A stretch of 64,000 nt of DNA from Andrena cerasifolii (taxonomy: Eukaryota > Arthropoda > Insecta > Hymenoptera > Andrenidae): the NCBI RefSeq assembly GCF_050908995.1, contig NC_135121.1, positions 7,998,001 through 8,062,000 on the forward strand, read 5' to 3'. The notes below the pieces were generated by a model. It saw only the letters and a program-made list of their open reading frames with translations. It searched no databases and had not been told where the DNA came from. Both the position numbers and the translations under genes were made by a program. Positions 1 to 13,285 of the stretch are shown here, piece by piece (position 1 is the first letter of the stretch; every line of letters begins with the position of its first letter).

Positions 1-3000
1 CTCCGCCAAGTGAATGCTTGTTTAATCGACCTCGATACGCGAGTTTAAACAATACCTGTTACGCGCTAAAACTGGAACGTTTATTTTTGCGGTCGATCGC
101 GCGCCCTCTTCCTCCCCGACGTCCACCGACCAGTCTTCACCTCTCTAATGTGGCCCAGGAAGCTTTCGACTCGGGTTTGCTGACAGTCCCTTTCACGACC
201 CCTTTTTACTACCTACGATTATTGGAATTCTGAAGGGCGGTAGATACGTCAGAGAAGATTATTCGTTGTACCTGTTAAGTATTGATACGAGCGGGGTAAT
301 GTCCGTGAAATACTAGTCCTGAATATTGTATAGAATTATATTTCGTGGAGGGAATAGTAGGAATTTCGACGGCAGGTAATTAATCATTCATTACACGCAA
401 GCTAGTTCCTATTGGGGTTTATTTTCACAGTCAGGTAATGTAAGTCTGCAGGTTTCACGCCAGTAGGATCGAACAAGTGGAGTGGAAAATGTATCGCTGA
501 AAGGAGAAGATAATCAAGACTGTCGACCTTCGAGGATATTTCGAGAGAGTCTTCGCCTGTCTGCAGAATGCCGCTGTCGGCCAAATATTTAGACAGCCCT
601 TTATCAACGTAAGATTTCGTTTGTGAAAGCACCTTGGCAGACTGTCTGTCCCTGAACGACGGCTATTTTAAATAGCCCCTGTTGATGGAGTTAGAATTAT
701 AATCGAATAAGGCATAGGTCACCTCTCGAAACCATCATGAAGGGTATCGAACTAAAGACCCCCGCGTAGGGCTATGGGGTGGTCAAAGTATGGCTACTTG
801 AGCTGAAAGGATCCATTTTCTAACCCCAACGATTTTCCGCTGCATTGTCACGGCGTAGCAACGCCTCGCCCCTTTGCCACCTAATTGCTCGGCAGGACTG
901 CTGGTTGTCCGATAAAAATCACTGGGCTCCCATTTGCCAAGACAAGTCGCCCGGGGAGCAACCTTCGGTGTTAAGCCGCTTTTCGAGCGACAACTAAATT
1001 TGCTCGCCCCGAAATAGGCTGAAGCATTAAAAGTCATTTCAACCGGGAGAGCTTCGACGGCGTTCTTTCCTCCCCCGTGAAGCTCTAAAATATCGGTCAA
1101 GGTTCACGAACCCCATTATAAATGGTCTCGAGGCAAAGGACTGCCGACCGGAGTTTGGAAAGGTGTCACAGTGATCGTCACGTCTCCTTGCAACGGAACA
1201 TGTAATTCTGGCACCGAGAAACAGGGGCGTAGAACATTTTCTATCGGGAAATAATACCTCGATCCACGGGTTCCTGCAGTCTTTTTTCAAGCTCGAGGAA
1301 GAATACTTTATTCCCTTCGCTCGAACAGCGAGCGCGACTCGAGAAGATCGTAAATCAAATTTTAAAGACTGAGAACCCCTCGGGGTAGGGGGCGACGAAT
1401 CTCGAGGTGGCTTGGAGCTGGCGCCGTTATCACGATAGGAAAAACGTTACCCGAATGCCAGCGAAAAATCCATTCGCGCTTTATTGTGGCCGAAGAGAGC
1501 GCCGAATTCACGATAAACGACACGAAGAACAGGAAGAAGCTGAAGAGACGAGGAGAACGCTGCCACCCTTGCCGTAATAATATTTGTACTACTGATCCGA
1601 CCGTGACAGTTGAAGTCCCGATGATTGGTCTTCCACTTTGCTCTTTTTAGGGAATCGAGAGATATTGGGATCGGGTGTCAAAGCGCGTTTAAATTTTAAT
1701 CCTATATATCCAACTGCATCTTCATCTGTTCCTTTGCTTTTCTCGATAAGATAGTCCACCGTTTTTAGCATTAATATCCCACCATTACGACCCGGTGATC
1801 TAATTACTTGTACTGGAGAGTCGCCTAAATAGGACAGCCCCGGGAAAGTAGGCTGCTGGTTGATGCATCGTTCCTATTAAGGGTCCTTAATGGACGCATT
1901 AATAGCTCGCGAATCCTTCAAAACATTTCTATTAACACGGTCGACGAGGAAGACCCGGATGCCTGCTCCTCGTCAGCGTCAAGTAGAACGTGTCAATGTT
2001 TGGGCAAACGTACCCTGTTCACTGCGATGCATCATTCGGTGAGCAATTACTGTCAGCACCCTCGCTATAATTTCCTTCGATTCCGCGCTCCCCGCGAGCT
2101 GCTTCGCATCTGTACTGCGAGGCATGAAAACCTACTATCGCTTTAATAATTTCCTCCTAACAATTCGCCAAGCCCCTCGTGCCACGAAACTGTGAGCCGC
2201 CTGTACGCCGTGTAACGTGCAATCCTCGTTTTGTGTTGCATTTCTCTTGTACTCTGTTCAGTAACGTCGCGCGTCCGCCGTAATTAATGCTTCGCGAATT
2301 AGACGCACAATATTACATTCCCAGCGGAACGTGGTGCACAAAAGGGGACGAGACGCGGCGAGTTCCGTGCTTCTGGGCTTCGTTCTTACGCCGCGCAGCT
2401 GGAATTCGCGAGGGCGACGGATAAACGCGCGATGAACGGGCGCTTAGACGGCCTGCCGAAGATTCTGGCCGCGTTCGGGGAACAATCGGGCGGCCCTATC
2501 AATGTAATCGAGGAGAACGTACGTATCAATCGAGCACGTACGGGATACGCGAATGCACCAGTTACGGTTCAATTAGACGCAAGTCACTCGATCGAATTTC
2601 AATTAATCCACCGTGAATTCCTCCCCGCCCCTCCGCCTTTCTCCCGGCGTGCGTAGCACGAACGCCCACGCAGGTCGACGCGCTCCCCCGCAGGTCGACG
2701 CTTCGAGCGTCCTGCTCGCGGGGAATACAGGTCACGTTATTCGGGTCAACGGGAGGCGTCCTTCGCTCCTCGGCTCCCTTTATGCACTTCCATGGTGTCC
2801 ATGGTTATTTCTGTACACGAGGCTGCAACTGCACAGTGGTGCGGAGCTCTTGCACCATCCCCGGCCACTCCTGACCTGTGGTCTACATTTCGTTTGGACG
2901 GGGAGGCAGTTGCCGCCCGGTCTCCCCTGCGAGACACCGTGTTCCGGTTTCATGTTTAAAAGTCTTCCGCGACGGCGTCACGGGAACCTTATATCTCTCC

Positions 3001-4834
3001 GGGCGCTCTAATGAAAAGACTCGAGATACCTTTTTCCGGGGATAAACGTTCGGGTCGAAATTAATTTCCCCTCCCGGGGCGATCGGGAGTACGTTCCGAG
3101 GCTCGATGTTCGGGGCGGGGGTGAATTTACGGCCGGCAGCTGTATTTTCTAAGGACACGCGTTGTCTGAATACCTCGCAATTAGACTGCTTTGATAGCGA
3201 AATTCACCGCGCTCTAGGGAGGTAAATATATTCGTCTTGCTCCGTGGATAGAACGTCTGTTGGCTCCGATACGAGACAGTGAATTTCATTCAACGGCATC
3301 GCCCGTTTCCACGGGACCCAACGTGAGAAACGGTGGCCAGCGATTTAACGAGCGTGTTTTTATCAACTCGCAGTTTATTCGCGACCAATGGAGCGAGCCA
3401 TGGGGAAGCATAAGCGGGCACTGATGCAAACGACGGAATGATATCAAGCGACCCGGTGCAGCTTGAAATTTACTTCGCGCGCTCGGGGAGCACAAGTTGA
3501 ATAAATGCCAAGAATCGCACCGTGGAAATAACACCGTGGCAAGAATAATCTTATTAGGGTACGAGTTACGGGGCGGAAGCACCAGCCACTGCGTAACAGG
3601 AATGGAAATTAAGAGTGTGTCGGGACCGGTTACATTCAGATTATTAACCTGGTCGCGTCTAATCGAATTGCCGCGCCTCGTTTGTCGCTGTAAATACTAA
3701 ATAACCTGATTCAAATACTGCTTTTTCTTTTTCCACCCTGCTTTAGTTCTCACCTTCGACCCCCACCCCTCCCTCTCTCTCTCTCTCTCTCTAAATGTCC
3801 TTCCGTTCGTGGCCTTACGCTAATTGCGATTACGTAACTTTCGTTTATCTTCGAGTAAAAGCCCATTTTCATTAATATTATTGTATTAATTAGAAGGATG
3901 TATTGAAACAGGAACTACCTAAGAAATAAATTTGAGCGAGGGTAGATATATGACAGGAACGACCGAGAAATTACGTCTGAATGTTAATTAAATCTTCTAA
4001 ATGAATGACGAGAATAGTGACTGTACAGTGGAAATTGGGTGATACGTTGATCGAGTGGAAAGGTAGAGATGCAATTTATAAAAATAATTCGATACAGGAG
4101 GTGGATCGAGGAAGCAGTCACAGAGATTCTTGTTACCGGGACGACTCGATACTGTTAATGGATCGTGTCAAATTTCCATTCCCCATTGGCCGACCTACAT
4201 TCTGATGATACAGCGAATTCATGGAAAATCCACTTTCCTTTCACCTGAAGCTGCTGGAAACGCTTCTAATTGCCAAGAAGTAGGTCTGTGACGCATTTAA
4301 CCGGCCCGCTCTTTCAATGATAGTGTTAAGGGCGTCCTTAAAGCCCCTCTCCCTTTCCCGCCCACACAACAATTCATTTTCCTTTCCTTTCAACAGTCTG
4401 CGCAACAAGAACTAATTGTAAGTAGATTTCCATTGTATTTGCAATACTCCCTTAAGCACGCTAAATATCTTTGTTCAACTGGGGGCACGTCCAAGTGACG
4501 ATCGCAGAACCAAGAGATACATTAAATCCGTGTTCATTCATTTATCGCCGCTCGAACGTTAATTAGAAAGGAATTATTAACGAGCATTCGGCATGCATCC
4601 GGCACGCGATCGTTTACTCTCACAACACGCCGTTTTATACTGAATTCGAACGTAGCGATTAAATTAAATTTTACCATTCGCCCGTGAACACCGGCATTAA
4701 AATTGCCCGTTTCGATATTCACGCCAAGTGTCGCCGAAACTTCCCAACCGTAGGTACTGGATTAAGCAAAAGTTATAATGGACGTAAATGCGTGCATTCG
4801 CAGGCTTCTAGACATGCGACTTCGCGTCGTTCCT
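1..4834. other. Gene-free stretch
   Basis: I see no supportable gene. Open frames here are short, lack recognisable motifs and overlap on both strands. The stretch around 2340-3130 is richer in G+C and CpG, which lengthens chance open frames (for example 2613-3011). The only clear simple repeat is a CT run at 3771-3792. It could be intergenic DNA or part of a long intron. Confidence 0.5.
3771..3792. repeat. (CT)n microsatellite
   Basis: A pure CT dinucleotide run of about 22 bases follows a C-rich stretch. Confidence 0.8.
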
Positions 4835-5450
4835 TCAAATTTAAGAATTAATAAATTGACTATTTAAACCGACGAAGTTTATCGTCAAAAATTAATAATA
4901 AAATCTTTAATCTGCAATATGGAAACGTACCCACCTATTTTAAGTACAATTGATCTCATTTTTGTTGAAGTAGAATTTAATTCTAAACTATTTTATTATT
5001 TAAGTGTTTTATAGATTTCTTTATGTACGTACTTATATTTACCACTGGTGGATATTCCTATGTTGAACTTAGTTTGTAAGACATAAATTTTATAATAAAA
5101 TATTACTTTTGTAACTAAAGAAGCTGCTAAAGCATTAACGATAAGTCACACTCTATGAAGATAATCAAAAATATTGATGATTTATAGTACAAAGAGTAAA
5201 TTTTTTCATAGATTCCATTGTTTTGTATCATTAAGATTTACAATTACAATTGTAATACCTACTGAATAAGTTTATTTTTATTAACGTGTCCCATTTAGAA
5301 CCACCTAGTCGTAAAGGGGACATTTCCCATTTATTATGTTCTTTTCTATTACAACTTATGAGTTTGTAATATACTTTTATTGAAGGGAAATAAACGCGCT
5401 TTCTATTGATGTACTTGTTTTTTAAATACATATAATGACATTGTCAGAAA
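4835..5450 (+). repeat. Dispersed AT-rich repeat, copy 1
   Basis: This block of about 616 bp recurs in reverse complement at 25016-25648. Matching landmarks are TTAAGAATTAATAAA near the left edge and TAATGACAT..TCAGAAA at the right edge. The interior shares GTGTCCCATTT and CCCTTCAATAAAAGTATA. No open frame of note and no obvious target duplication were seen. It is probably a non-autonomous transposon relic of unknown class; similarity by eye is high but broken by small indels. Confidence 0.75.
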
Positions 5451-6556
5451 CGGACGCTAAACAAAATTGTACCTTTTATAGGACCTCTCCCCTGCAATTT
5501 AATTCATGTTACGTTACAATTAACTGACAATCGTTACATCTTGCTCCACTTCTCGCGCAAGTCTCCCATCAGAAGCTGCTGACTTTTCTCGAAATTTGAA
5601 TCCCTCGGGGACGCGCTATCTTCGCGAAAGACAGTTTCTCGGATAGTCGCGATACAGGCGTGGAAGGTACCAAGTTGCGCCTTAATGTCGCGTAACGAGG
5701 GCTTGGTAATTACATAGTTAACTAGAAGACGTAGCTTATCTTGAGTGTTTTACGATGGCAGACGCCTATTGGCCTTAACTAAGTGGCTTCTCTACTCAGA
5801 GGCATGGGAGAAGGGAACATTTCGTGTACTTTCTTTTGCCTTTGCGGTGGAGGAAGGGGATTAGAGTATCCGTCAAAAGAAGTGTCATCATCAACGCGCT
5901 TTTTATGCACGTGCCTTCAAAGGGCTCCATTTTTCTAATTAATGGACACATGATCCTTGTTGCAGCTCACAATATCCACTCTGTCTAATACTTTATGGCG
6001 AATTTAACGAGTCTCAGGTCGTCCATCTTCGGAGAGAGCTTCTTTCTGTTAATCACTGTGCTGCAACTTCAGATTTATCGATCCTATTAAATTATGAATC
6101 ACGTACTCGCTTCCCTTTCAATCTTAATTTATTCTAAGATGACACCACTTGCAGACTATTGCGAAACATCGCGATGTTTATTTATTATTCAGGGAGCGAT
6201 TCGTCACCAAGAGGAAGGTGAATAAACACTAAAATTGGGTCAGCCAATGTATAAATCAACTAAAACTAAATGGCCAAAGCTATTTTCTAACCAAGAAAAG
6301 GTTATCTATGGTATTCGGAGGTGCGTACAACATTTCTCACAAACTAATGACATGCTTTGTCCCTAACGACAATGCTCGGATACACCAACAGAATTATACT
6401 TCCCGAAAAGTCTACACTTTACGCAGGAAGCTAGTGAGTTCGTGCTAAAAAGCTTCCGCTTATATCAACCTGATGTTCGTTCCGAAAGCGGGGAACATCG
6501 GTCGGACAAAGGCTCCGCGCCCGCAAAGGCGGCTCCCGATTTTTCCACCGGCTTCC
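5451..6556. other. Gene-free stretch
   Basis: No gene or repeat was recognised. Unique-looking, moderately AT-rich DNA lies between the repeat ending near 5450 and the TTAA-flanked element starting at 6557. Confidence 0.4.
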
Positions 6557-7262
6557 TTAATGGGTCATGCTCAGTCAGGAGGCCGAAAAAAAGGGTGGTC
6601 TTTGGAAATTTTTTACTCAAAAGCTATAACACATTTCTCAAAAAATCTTTTTTGCTTTCAAGGATTGTATCTAGTACCGTTCATCGTAATTTTTTTATTT
6701 AAAAATATTCAGCAATAAGCCGCTGTAATTTTGCAGTGATTCTAAGAAATTGAATTGTGAAATATCCTCTGAAATTGATACTTTGCCCTAGCCCCCATCC
6801 TGCCCTGAACGTATTAAAAAAGAAAATAAAATAAAAATTATAAGTTTAGCGGTTGTAAAACGGTAAATTTTAAAGAAATGCGATTTTTCGCCAGGGAGAA
6901 GAGCCATTTTATATTTTTTTTGTCAAAATAGGAGTTTTCACAGACTTATGCTTAGGTTCAGGTCGTAACTAGACATGTTTTATACATGTGATTTTATTTT
7001 CAAATCGATTTGTACCTCCATTTTTTCGCTATCACTGCAAAACGAAGAGGAAATATGATTCCGAGAAAAACGCGTTTAAAGTTTCGAAAGTGGAATTAGT
7101 CTCCCTACGTGCGCGCAGAAACGGTTTATGACGTGCTTGACCTTTCCGGCTGTAAAATCCTTAATTTTGCGAATTTTAACATAAACGGCATTTTACTCGG
7201 GAAGGGTGGTACTTTCGAAAAATGCAAAAAAAATCGAGTTTCTGACTGCCTAGTCCCCTTAA
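6557..7262 (+). mobile_element. Diverged TTAA-flanked MITE
   Basis: The block runs from TTAA at 6557 to TTAA at 7259. Its left end (TTAATGGGTCATGCTCAGTCA) and the reverse complement of its right end (TTAAGGGGACTAGGCAGTCA) agree at most positions, so these are degenerate terminal inverted repeats. It belongs to the same broad family as 7259-7992 and abuts that copy with a shared TTAA. A TTAA target is typical of piggyBac-like elements, but no transposase is present, so the assignment is tentative. Confidence 0.6.
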
Positions 7263-7992
7263 GGGGAGGTTCCGGTCCGGAGCCCCCAAAAATAGGTGTT
7301 CTTTAGGAATTAATTAAAGGAAAACTACTATATATAACTTAATGAGACTTTTTGCATTGTATTAAGGATGTCTTAAGTTATAGAAATATATTTTTTGTTT
7401 TATAATTAATCATTACAGACGGCACTGGGGAGTCGTTAAAGTCAAGGCGTGAAAAAATTGATTTAAATTGGTGGGACCTGTATCCTTAAAAATTATTATT
7501 TGATTCGATTGAAACTTTATTTATTTTGAAGAATATACTTCTGGCTAGGGTGGAAACTAGAACAAATTACAAAAATGATTTTTTGTTTTAAATAACGACA
7601 CTTGAAATTTGAAATCACTTTTCCCCTACATTTTCCGTCCTTTCAACGCCTTTGGAAATTATATATTTTCAATTTTTTATTTCTTCTGGTTTCTCTCCTA
7701 GCCAGAAGTATATTCTTCAAAGTAAAAAAGGTTTCAGTCGAATCGGATAATAACTTTTAGAGATACAGGTCCCACCGTTTTGAGAAGACTGTTTCGAGAA
7801 AAACGCGTTTAAAGTTTTACGTGAGTGCCGAGTGGCCGGGTGTTACTCATGCATAAGTCGCTACTCAGATGCCTATAACTTCGGCAATTTTACGATTTTC
7901 AACAAATCCTTTTAAAAACGTATTCCTAAAAGATTGAACATTCGAAAAATGAAATAAAAAAAATCGACTTTTAGACCGGAACCTGCCCTTAA
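7259..7992 (+). mobile_element. TTAA-flanked MITE, copy 2
   Basis: This 734-bp element is bounded by TTAA, with ends TTAAGGGGAGGTTCCGGTC and, in reverse complement, TTAAGGGCAGGTTCCGGTCT. It closely matches 19293-20030 along its full length. Internally the segment GAAGAATATACTTCTGGCTA near 7530 recurs inverted near 7698, so the element is partly self-complementary. It has no coding capacity. A piggyBac-like origin is inferred from the TTAA ends only. Confidence 0.8.
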
Positions 7993-10437
7993 TGAATTTC
8001 TGCTTCCTTGAACACTCACCTCTACACGGGCGAAACATCAGAAGTGCGAAAGGCTTCTCGTTTCCTCGGGATTGCGAAAGCAAATGCGTCGGATTTGGAA
8101 ATTCCGAGATCGTTCCTTGAAATGACTTCGTCGTCGAGCTGCTGCCGATCAAGTGTCCAACTGTTCATCCTTGTGCCCGACAAATGGCTCGTTTCCTGTA
8201 ATCCGCAGTTTCACGAATACCTACCACAGGTGCACACGTAGTCCCCTAATTATTTCGCATGGCGCATAAAGCGTGGTTCGCCAGACTTCCCGGAGATTTC
8301 GACCGTTTCAAATAATTCCACGTATCGCGCGTACTAGGATCCAGTTTAGTAATATCAGTATTGGATTACCAGGGCACAATCTAATTTCTGATATCGCCCG
8401 AGGAACATTGCGCCGCGCCGAATTTCTTCCCGTCGGATTTCCGCACCTCTGGCACGCTCTCGCGAGCGTTAGATTGTCTGCAAGTCTATTCCGCACAAAT
8501 TAGCGGTACCGCATAGCGTGAATATGTCGTACCCAGATAATGCAGTAATGTTTCTGCGGCCTGGCTCAGAGAGCTCTGCTCCAGACAGATGTTCGGCGAC
8601 AGTGTAATACTCGTAGCGATATCCCCAGGAATGGATTTCTCCTACCCTTTCTCGCGTAGCGCCGAAATTAACTCGGCGAAATAACGTAAACTTCGGCTCT
8701 GCTTCGCGGTAATCGCGCGAGGCGAAATCCTGGACCATTGATGGTTACGGTCTCTCACTCCACTCCCTTCTCTCCTGGGGGATTATAAATTCATGGAAGC
8801 TAGACTCCCAGAGGAGCGGGTTCTCTTCTGCGCTTTTGGTCTAGCGTCCCAGTTCCGGGGCATTCTAAGGAAATTACATTTATCGTGGAAGGGTATCCTT
8901 CTTTTCGCGAAAACAGTGGAAGCTTCATTGCTAAGAGCCCGGGCCACTTAATGCTCCAGCGAGCGCAATGAGAAGTTCCATATTTTAATCCCCTGTTTCG
9001 TAGATCTTCTAAAGCCGAGTGACTAAAATCCGATGATTTTTCGATGGAATGGAAGCTGAAACCATTCTCGCGGAATTACGACTCGTCCCGACTAACCGCA
9101 GGAACGTTTCGCCTGGACGATTCGTTTCAAACGACCGCGGTGGATATTTCAACTCTGCTACTCGCCCCGATTGAGCATAGAAAATTTCCAGCTTACAACA
9201 CTTTATACATCCAACGGCCACCGCAAATTTCACCGTTGAATGTATAAATTCGTTTCGCAGCAGCGAAGAATTCCAGCCTCGCGGTTCGTCTGGAATAACC
9301 GAGCATAACTATTCCGATCGTGCAACGTTTCCTCGAATCACCCGCCCGCCTCGCTGTTGAGCCTCTTCATCCGCAGTCTTCATCCCGAAATGTCAAACAC
9401 AAACGATCCCCTATTGAATCTCGACCGCCCCTCGACGTCCCTCTCGCGCCGCGCCCCCCTTCCCCGCGACGGTTCTCTCCACGTGGATTTATATTTCTCG
9501 GGCCAACGAAACGGATCGAAACGCTGTTGAATTATTGAACGGGTCAGGACCACGAGTATATCCAGAGTCGGTCGGACGCACGTGTAACCCTGTCGCATCC
9601 TGTCGCCCGAGCAATTAATCAATTTCAACGGGCCGCCGCATAGTCAGCCCCGCTTTTAATTATCCATGGTGGGGTGGTGTTCGCGCGGAGGCAGCTAAGT
9701 GAGCCTTCCGCGGAAACGAACCTCGCCTTGGGTGGCGCACAGTCACGTTGCGCCGCCGTCTTCGTCGTTTCGCGACAAATTCAATGCGAGTGCTGCAATG
9801 TGAAATTACTCGGGCTATTTCATTGAGCTCATTGTTGCTTTCAAATTGCATCTGGTTGGAATTAGTAGTATCAGGCCGCTTACAAGAGAACGCGCCGAAC
9901 CCGCACGCGTCGATTTGCATGAAACCCTGCAGATTTGCAGAGTAATGATAAATATTTGACGGGTAGTTTTTGTTATCAGCGATTGTCCATGTCGAAGGGG
10001 TGAAAAGGGCCCCTGAAGTCGGGGAGCGAAAACATATTTTCTGAAATTGGGTTTGGATTTGCCTTTGAAAGACTCACGGTTCAAAGGCACATTTGTTTTA
10101 CGTCTAATAGTTCTCGAGATATTGCGGAAAGTATGTTTCGTCCCTCGAATTTGGGAGCTGATAGGTTCCCTTGTTGGTCCGTGGAAAATATTGAGCAGAC
10201 ACGGCGGCACGTGCTCAGTACCGCGATTCCTTTCGGTTCCAAGTGCCCCCCCCCCCCCCCCCACTGGTGTAAATGTGCAGTGAAATGAACGCGGCTAGGC
10301 GACTAGATAGGTTGGTGAAATTTCCACGTGGACGGACTAACCGATCCCTTGATTTCATCAATCGGATAACTGGTCGGCAGTAAGAGCCAAGATCCGGGAC
10401 TATTATATGTGTCACGTTGATCTGCTGCAAGTCAGGG
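7993..10437. other. Gene-free stretch
   Basis: No exon or RNA gene could be supported. Frames such as 9815-10264 (minus) owe their length to base composition and end in a poly-C/poly-G run. A homopolymer run of about 20 C lies at 10244-10262. Confidence 0.45.
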
Positions 10438-10445
10438 AATACGAT

Positions 10446-11372
10446 TAGTGTTCCTGATTTCTCCATATTTTTTTTCTCGAGAAATCAGAAATCAGATCAT
10501 ATTTCTTGAGAATTCTCGAGAAATCGAAAGAAATATTGGAAAAATTATATTTTTGGAATAATGTTGATAATATTTATCAAAAACACAAGAAAACTTTAAC
10601 TAAATGATTATTCCTGTCTAATTTATACAAAACTTGTGTAAATGAAAAAATAGATGTTAAATATAATTGGTAAATTTATTTATTTAATACAAAATTTGCA
10701 CAAAGCGAAACATTACTTTTTGGTTTTAAAATTTATTTTTAAATAGCACAATGCGTCTAATGTAGCGTTAGCGAATCTATTTCTTTTTGGTGGCAAAATC
10801 TGTTACTGTTATATTTTCATATATTTTATATATATATATATTTAATAAAATTTAGAAAAATTGTGTACAAAATTGAATTTAGTACTATTAAAGAAGAAAT
10901 ATAGAAAAGAGGAGATACGACTATTGTATCCCGTATAAAATTTTTGCATGATTCAAATGAAAGGCTGTTAAATGAAAAATGCGTCTGTTGATCCATTTCG
11001 AAGAAATTCTGAATCATGCAAAAATTTTATACGGGATACAATAGTCTTATCTCCTCTTTTCTATATTTCTTCTTTAATAGTACTAAATTCAATTTTGTAC
11101 ACAATTTTTCTAAATTTTTAAATAAGAATTGAAGAGCACCTTCAGCAGTTAATAATATCGAATCTTCTGTACTGTCATTTTCTATTGGAATTCATATAGG
11201 TTCTAATGTAATTAATAAGATGTATTTTAAATTGTAATCTAATAATACATTCATTTACAAAAATAAATGAGATTTATAATATTTTCCCTAGACTTAAGTT
11301 TCTCGAGAAATTACAGTATTTCTCGAGAAATAAGAAATAAGCAATTGTAAAATTTCTCGAGAAGGAACACTA
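10446..11372 (+). mobile_element. hAT-like foldback MITE with 8-bp target duplication
   Basis: The element begins TAGTGTTCCT and ends AGGAACACTA, a 10-bp terminal inverted repeat. It is flanked on both sides by the exact 8-bp duplication AATACGAT (10438-10445 and 11373-11380). An 8-bp duplication with TAGTGTT-type ends is characteristic of the hAT superfamily. Sub-terminal copies of TTTCTCGAGAAAT occur at both ends. The centre holds two near-perfect inverted arms of about 110 bp (10847-10955 and 11010-11119) separated by about 54 bp. No transposase is encoded, so it is non-autonomous. Confidence 0.9.
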
Positions 11373-11380
11373 AATACGAT

Positions 11381-12431
11381 TAAGCTTCGGGAGGTTCGCA
11401 CAGCCTAAGATCGACGGCGATAATGTACCCCCTCTTCCAAGTTCGAACAGGCTATCTATCAAATTACGCCTCATTTACGGTGGGCCGTTAATTCGGCGGG
11501 CATTCTGGATTATGAATCGTTTTCACCGTCGGCGAGCCGTGATAACTGGTCTCAGGGAATGGTCGAGGGGAAATAGGGGCAAGCTGCAAAGTGCGTTAAC
11601 AGGATTTCGAATTGGCAAGGATCAAGCGACGAGACTTCAGAGAAACCGGGGGAAACTTACCAAGCCCATCCACTCGATGGATTAATTGCTGCTCTTAATA
11701 GGGTCTGGCCTGCTCCGATATTTACACCCTGCAGGGAAGGATTTGCGCGTTGCAGGTGTTTCCACGTTCAAATAGCCGAGACTGCGACGCTCGAGTGAAA
11801 GCGAGCGGAGGGATCGCGGCGTTTAACGAGGGGGTAGTATTCTTTGCGTAAGAAATTAGTAGGCAAGACGTTGAATGATTGAATCTCGGAGAAACTGCGC
11901 GGCAGGCAGAGGTATCGGGCAGAAAATATTAAAGTGCGAAAGCTGGTCCAAGTTTCGAAGCGAAGTAAATACGAAGTTGCCCGAGTGGCAGGAGTCCTAG
12001 CAAACTCGGCCGATGAATGAAACAGGAGGGAAGTCTTGGACAGAAACAAAGAGACTGTGCCGTGACGAGCCAGTTACCATCGACATTAACGATTTAAGGA
12101 GGGATAACTTCGCAGCGGCGGCGCTTCCTGCCACGGGGAATCCTTAATGCACCACGCAGAGACAAATTCAATGAACACATTCGTGGGGAACGAAGACAAA
12201 TGGGCAGATCGTTCATGGAATTTTAAAGAACGATTCCCTGATCGATCCCCTCGCAGACAGGAACCCGCCGACCTGCACCAACACCCCCGTTTCATTTATT
12301 CGATCCGAGCAATCGAGTCGTTCAGGTTAACGAGGTTCTTTAACATCTAACTCAATTCATCGTTTACTTCTCTGAACTTCGAGCGTACGTACAGGTTCGT
12401 CCAACTTATCTGCACGCGAACCCCGTTTCTG
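11381..12431. other. Gene-free stretch
   Basis: Nothing supportable was found between the hAT-like element and the next MITE; open frames here are short and lack recognisable motifs. Confidence 0.4.
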
Positions 12432-13160
12432 TAGGGTAGACCGGGGCAAAGTGACGCGGAAAAAGTTTGAAGTCGAATAAAATTTTTCCCCTTCAATAAA
12501 AATGTGTGGAAATAGATTTATAATATAATTTCAACATTACTATTGATAAATGACGAATAACGATACTTAAAATAAACTGAAAGTATATTAAAATTCAACT
12601 TGAAAAGAAAATGCCAAAACGACCATATATGGGGTAAAGTGAACTACTATCTGGGGTAAAGTGAGCTGAAACAAAATACGAGTTTTAATTAAGGATGTAG
12701 GTAATTATGACGTGTGTAGCACGGCAGTTTCTGGTTTTCTTGAACCGCGGTTGTCAAAAACTGTGGCAGATTTTTCATTTTTTTTAAGGTAGATTCTGTT
12801 CACATTGCCCCGAATGTGTACTCAGTGGAAAATTAATTATTTAATAATGTTAGGATTAATGTTTTCCGAAACGCGTGTACATGTATGTTTATAAGCTTGT
12901 TATAAATGCGCAGAAAAAAATTGGAGTTAAAATAACACATTTAACTCATTTATCCAAAAAGCTAAATTGATAAGAAAACCAATTGGAAGTCTCTAACACT
13001 TCATTTTTAATTTTTTAATTGAACTTCCATTTTTCAATATCTGTGGTATTACACACATTTATTACGTCACCAAAATTTGTAAATACACTCTATTGGTAAA
13101 CAATAGATTAAGAAAGCTCGTTTTACCCCGAGGTTCACTTTACTCCGGCCTCCCCCACTA
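12432..13160 (+). mobile_element. TA-flanked MITE, GGGGAGACCGG family, copy 1
   Basis: The ends read TA-GGGTAGACCGGGGCAAAGTGA and, inverted, TA-GTGGGGGAGGCCGGAGTAAAGTGA. A full-length relative lies inverted at 42209-43058. The interior repeats the end-like motif GGGGTAAAGTGA twice near 12632-12670, as though internal copies of the terminal motif were retained. TA flanks point to the Tc1/mariner group. No coding sequence. Confidence 0.8.
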
Positions 13161-13285
13161 AATTCTCGAGAAATTTAGCGAGCAACCACGCGTTCCACCT
13201 TCTTCCCTGTGCGTATTTATCCGTTTCTATGTATTTTACTTAGGATGAGGGCTTTTCATCCGTCCGCGCTACCCCTCGCAATTCA

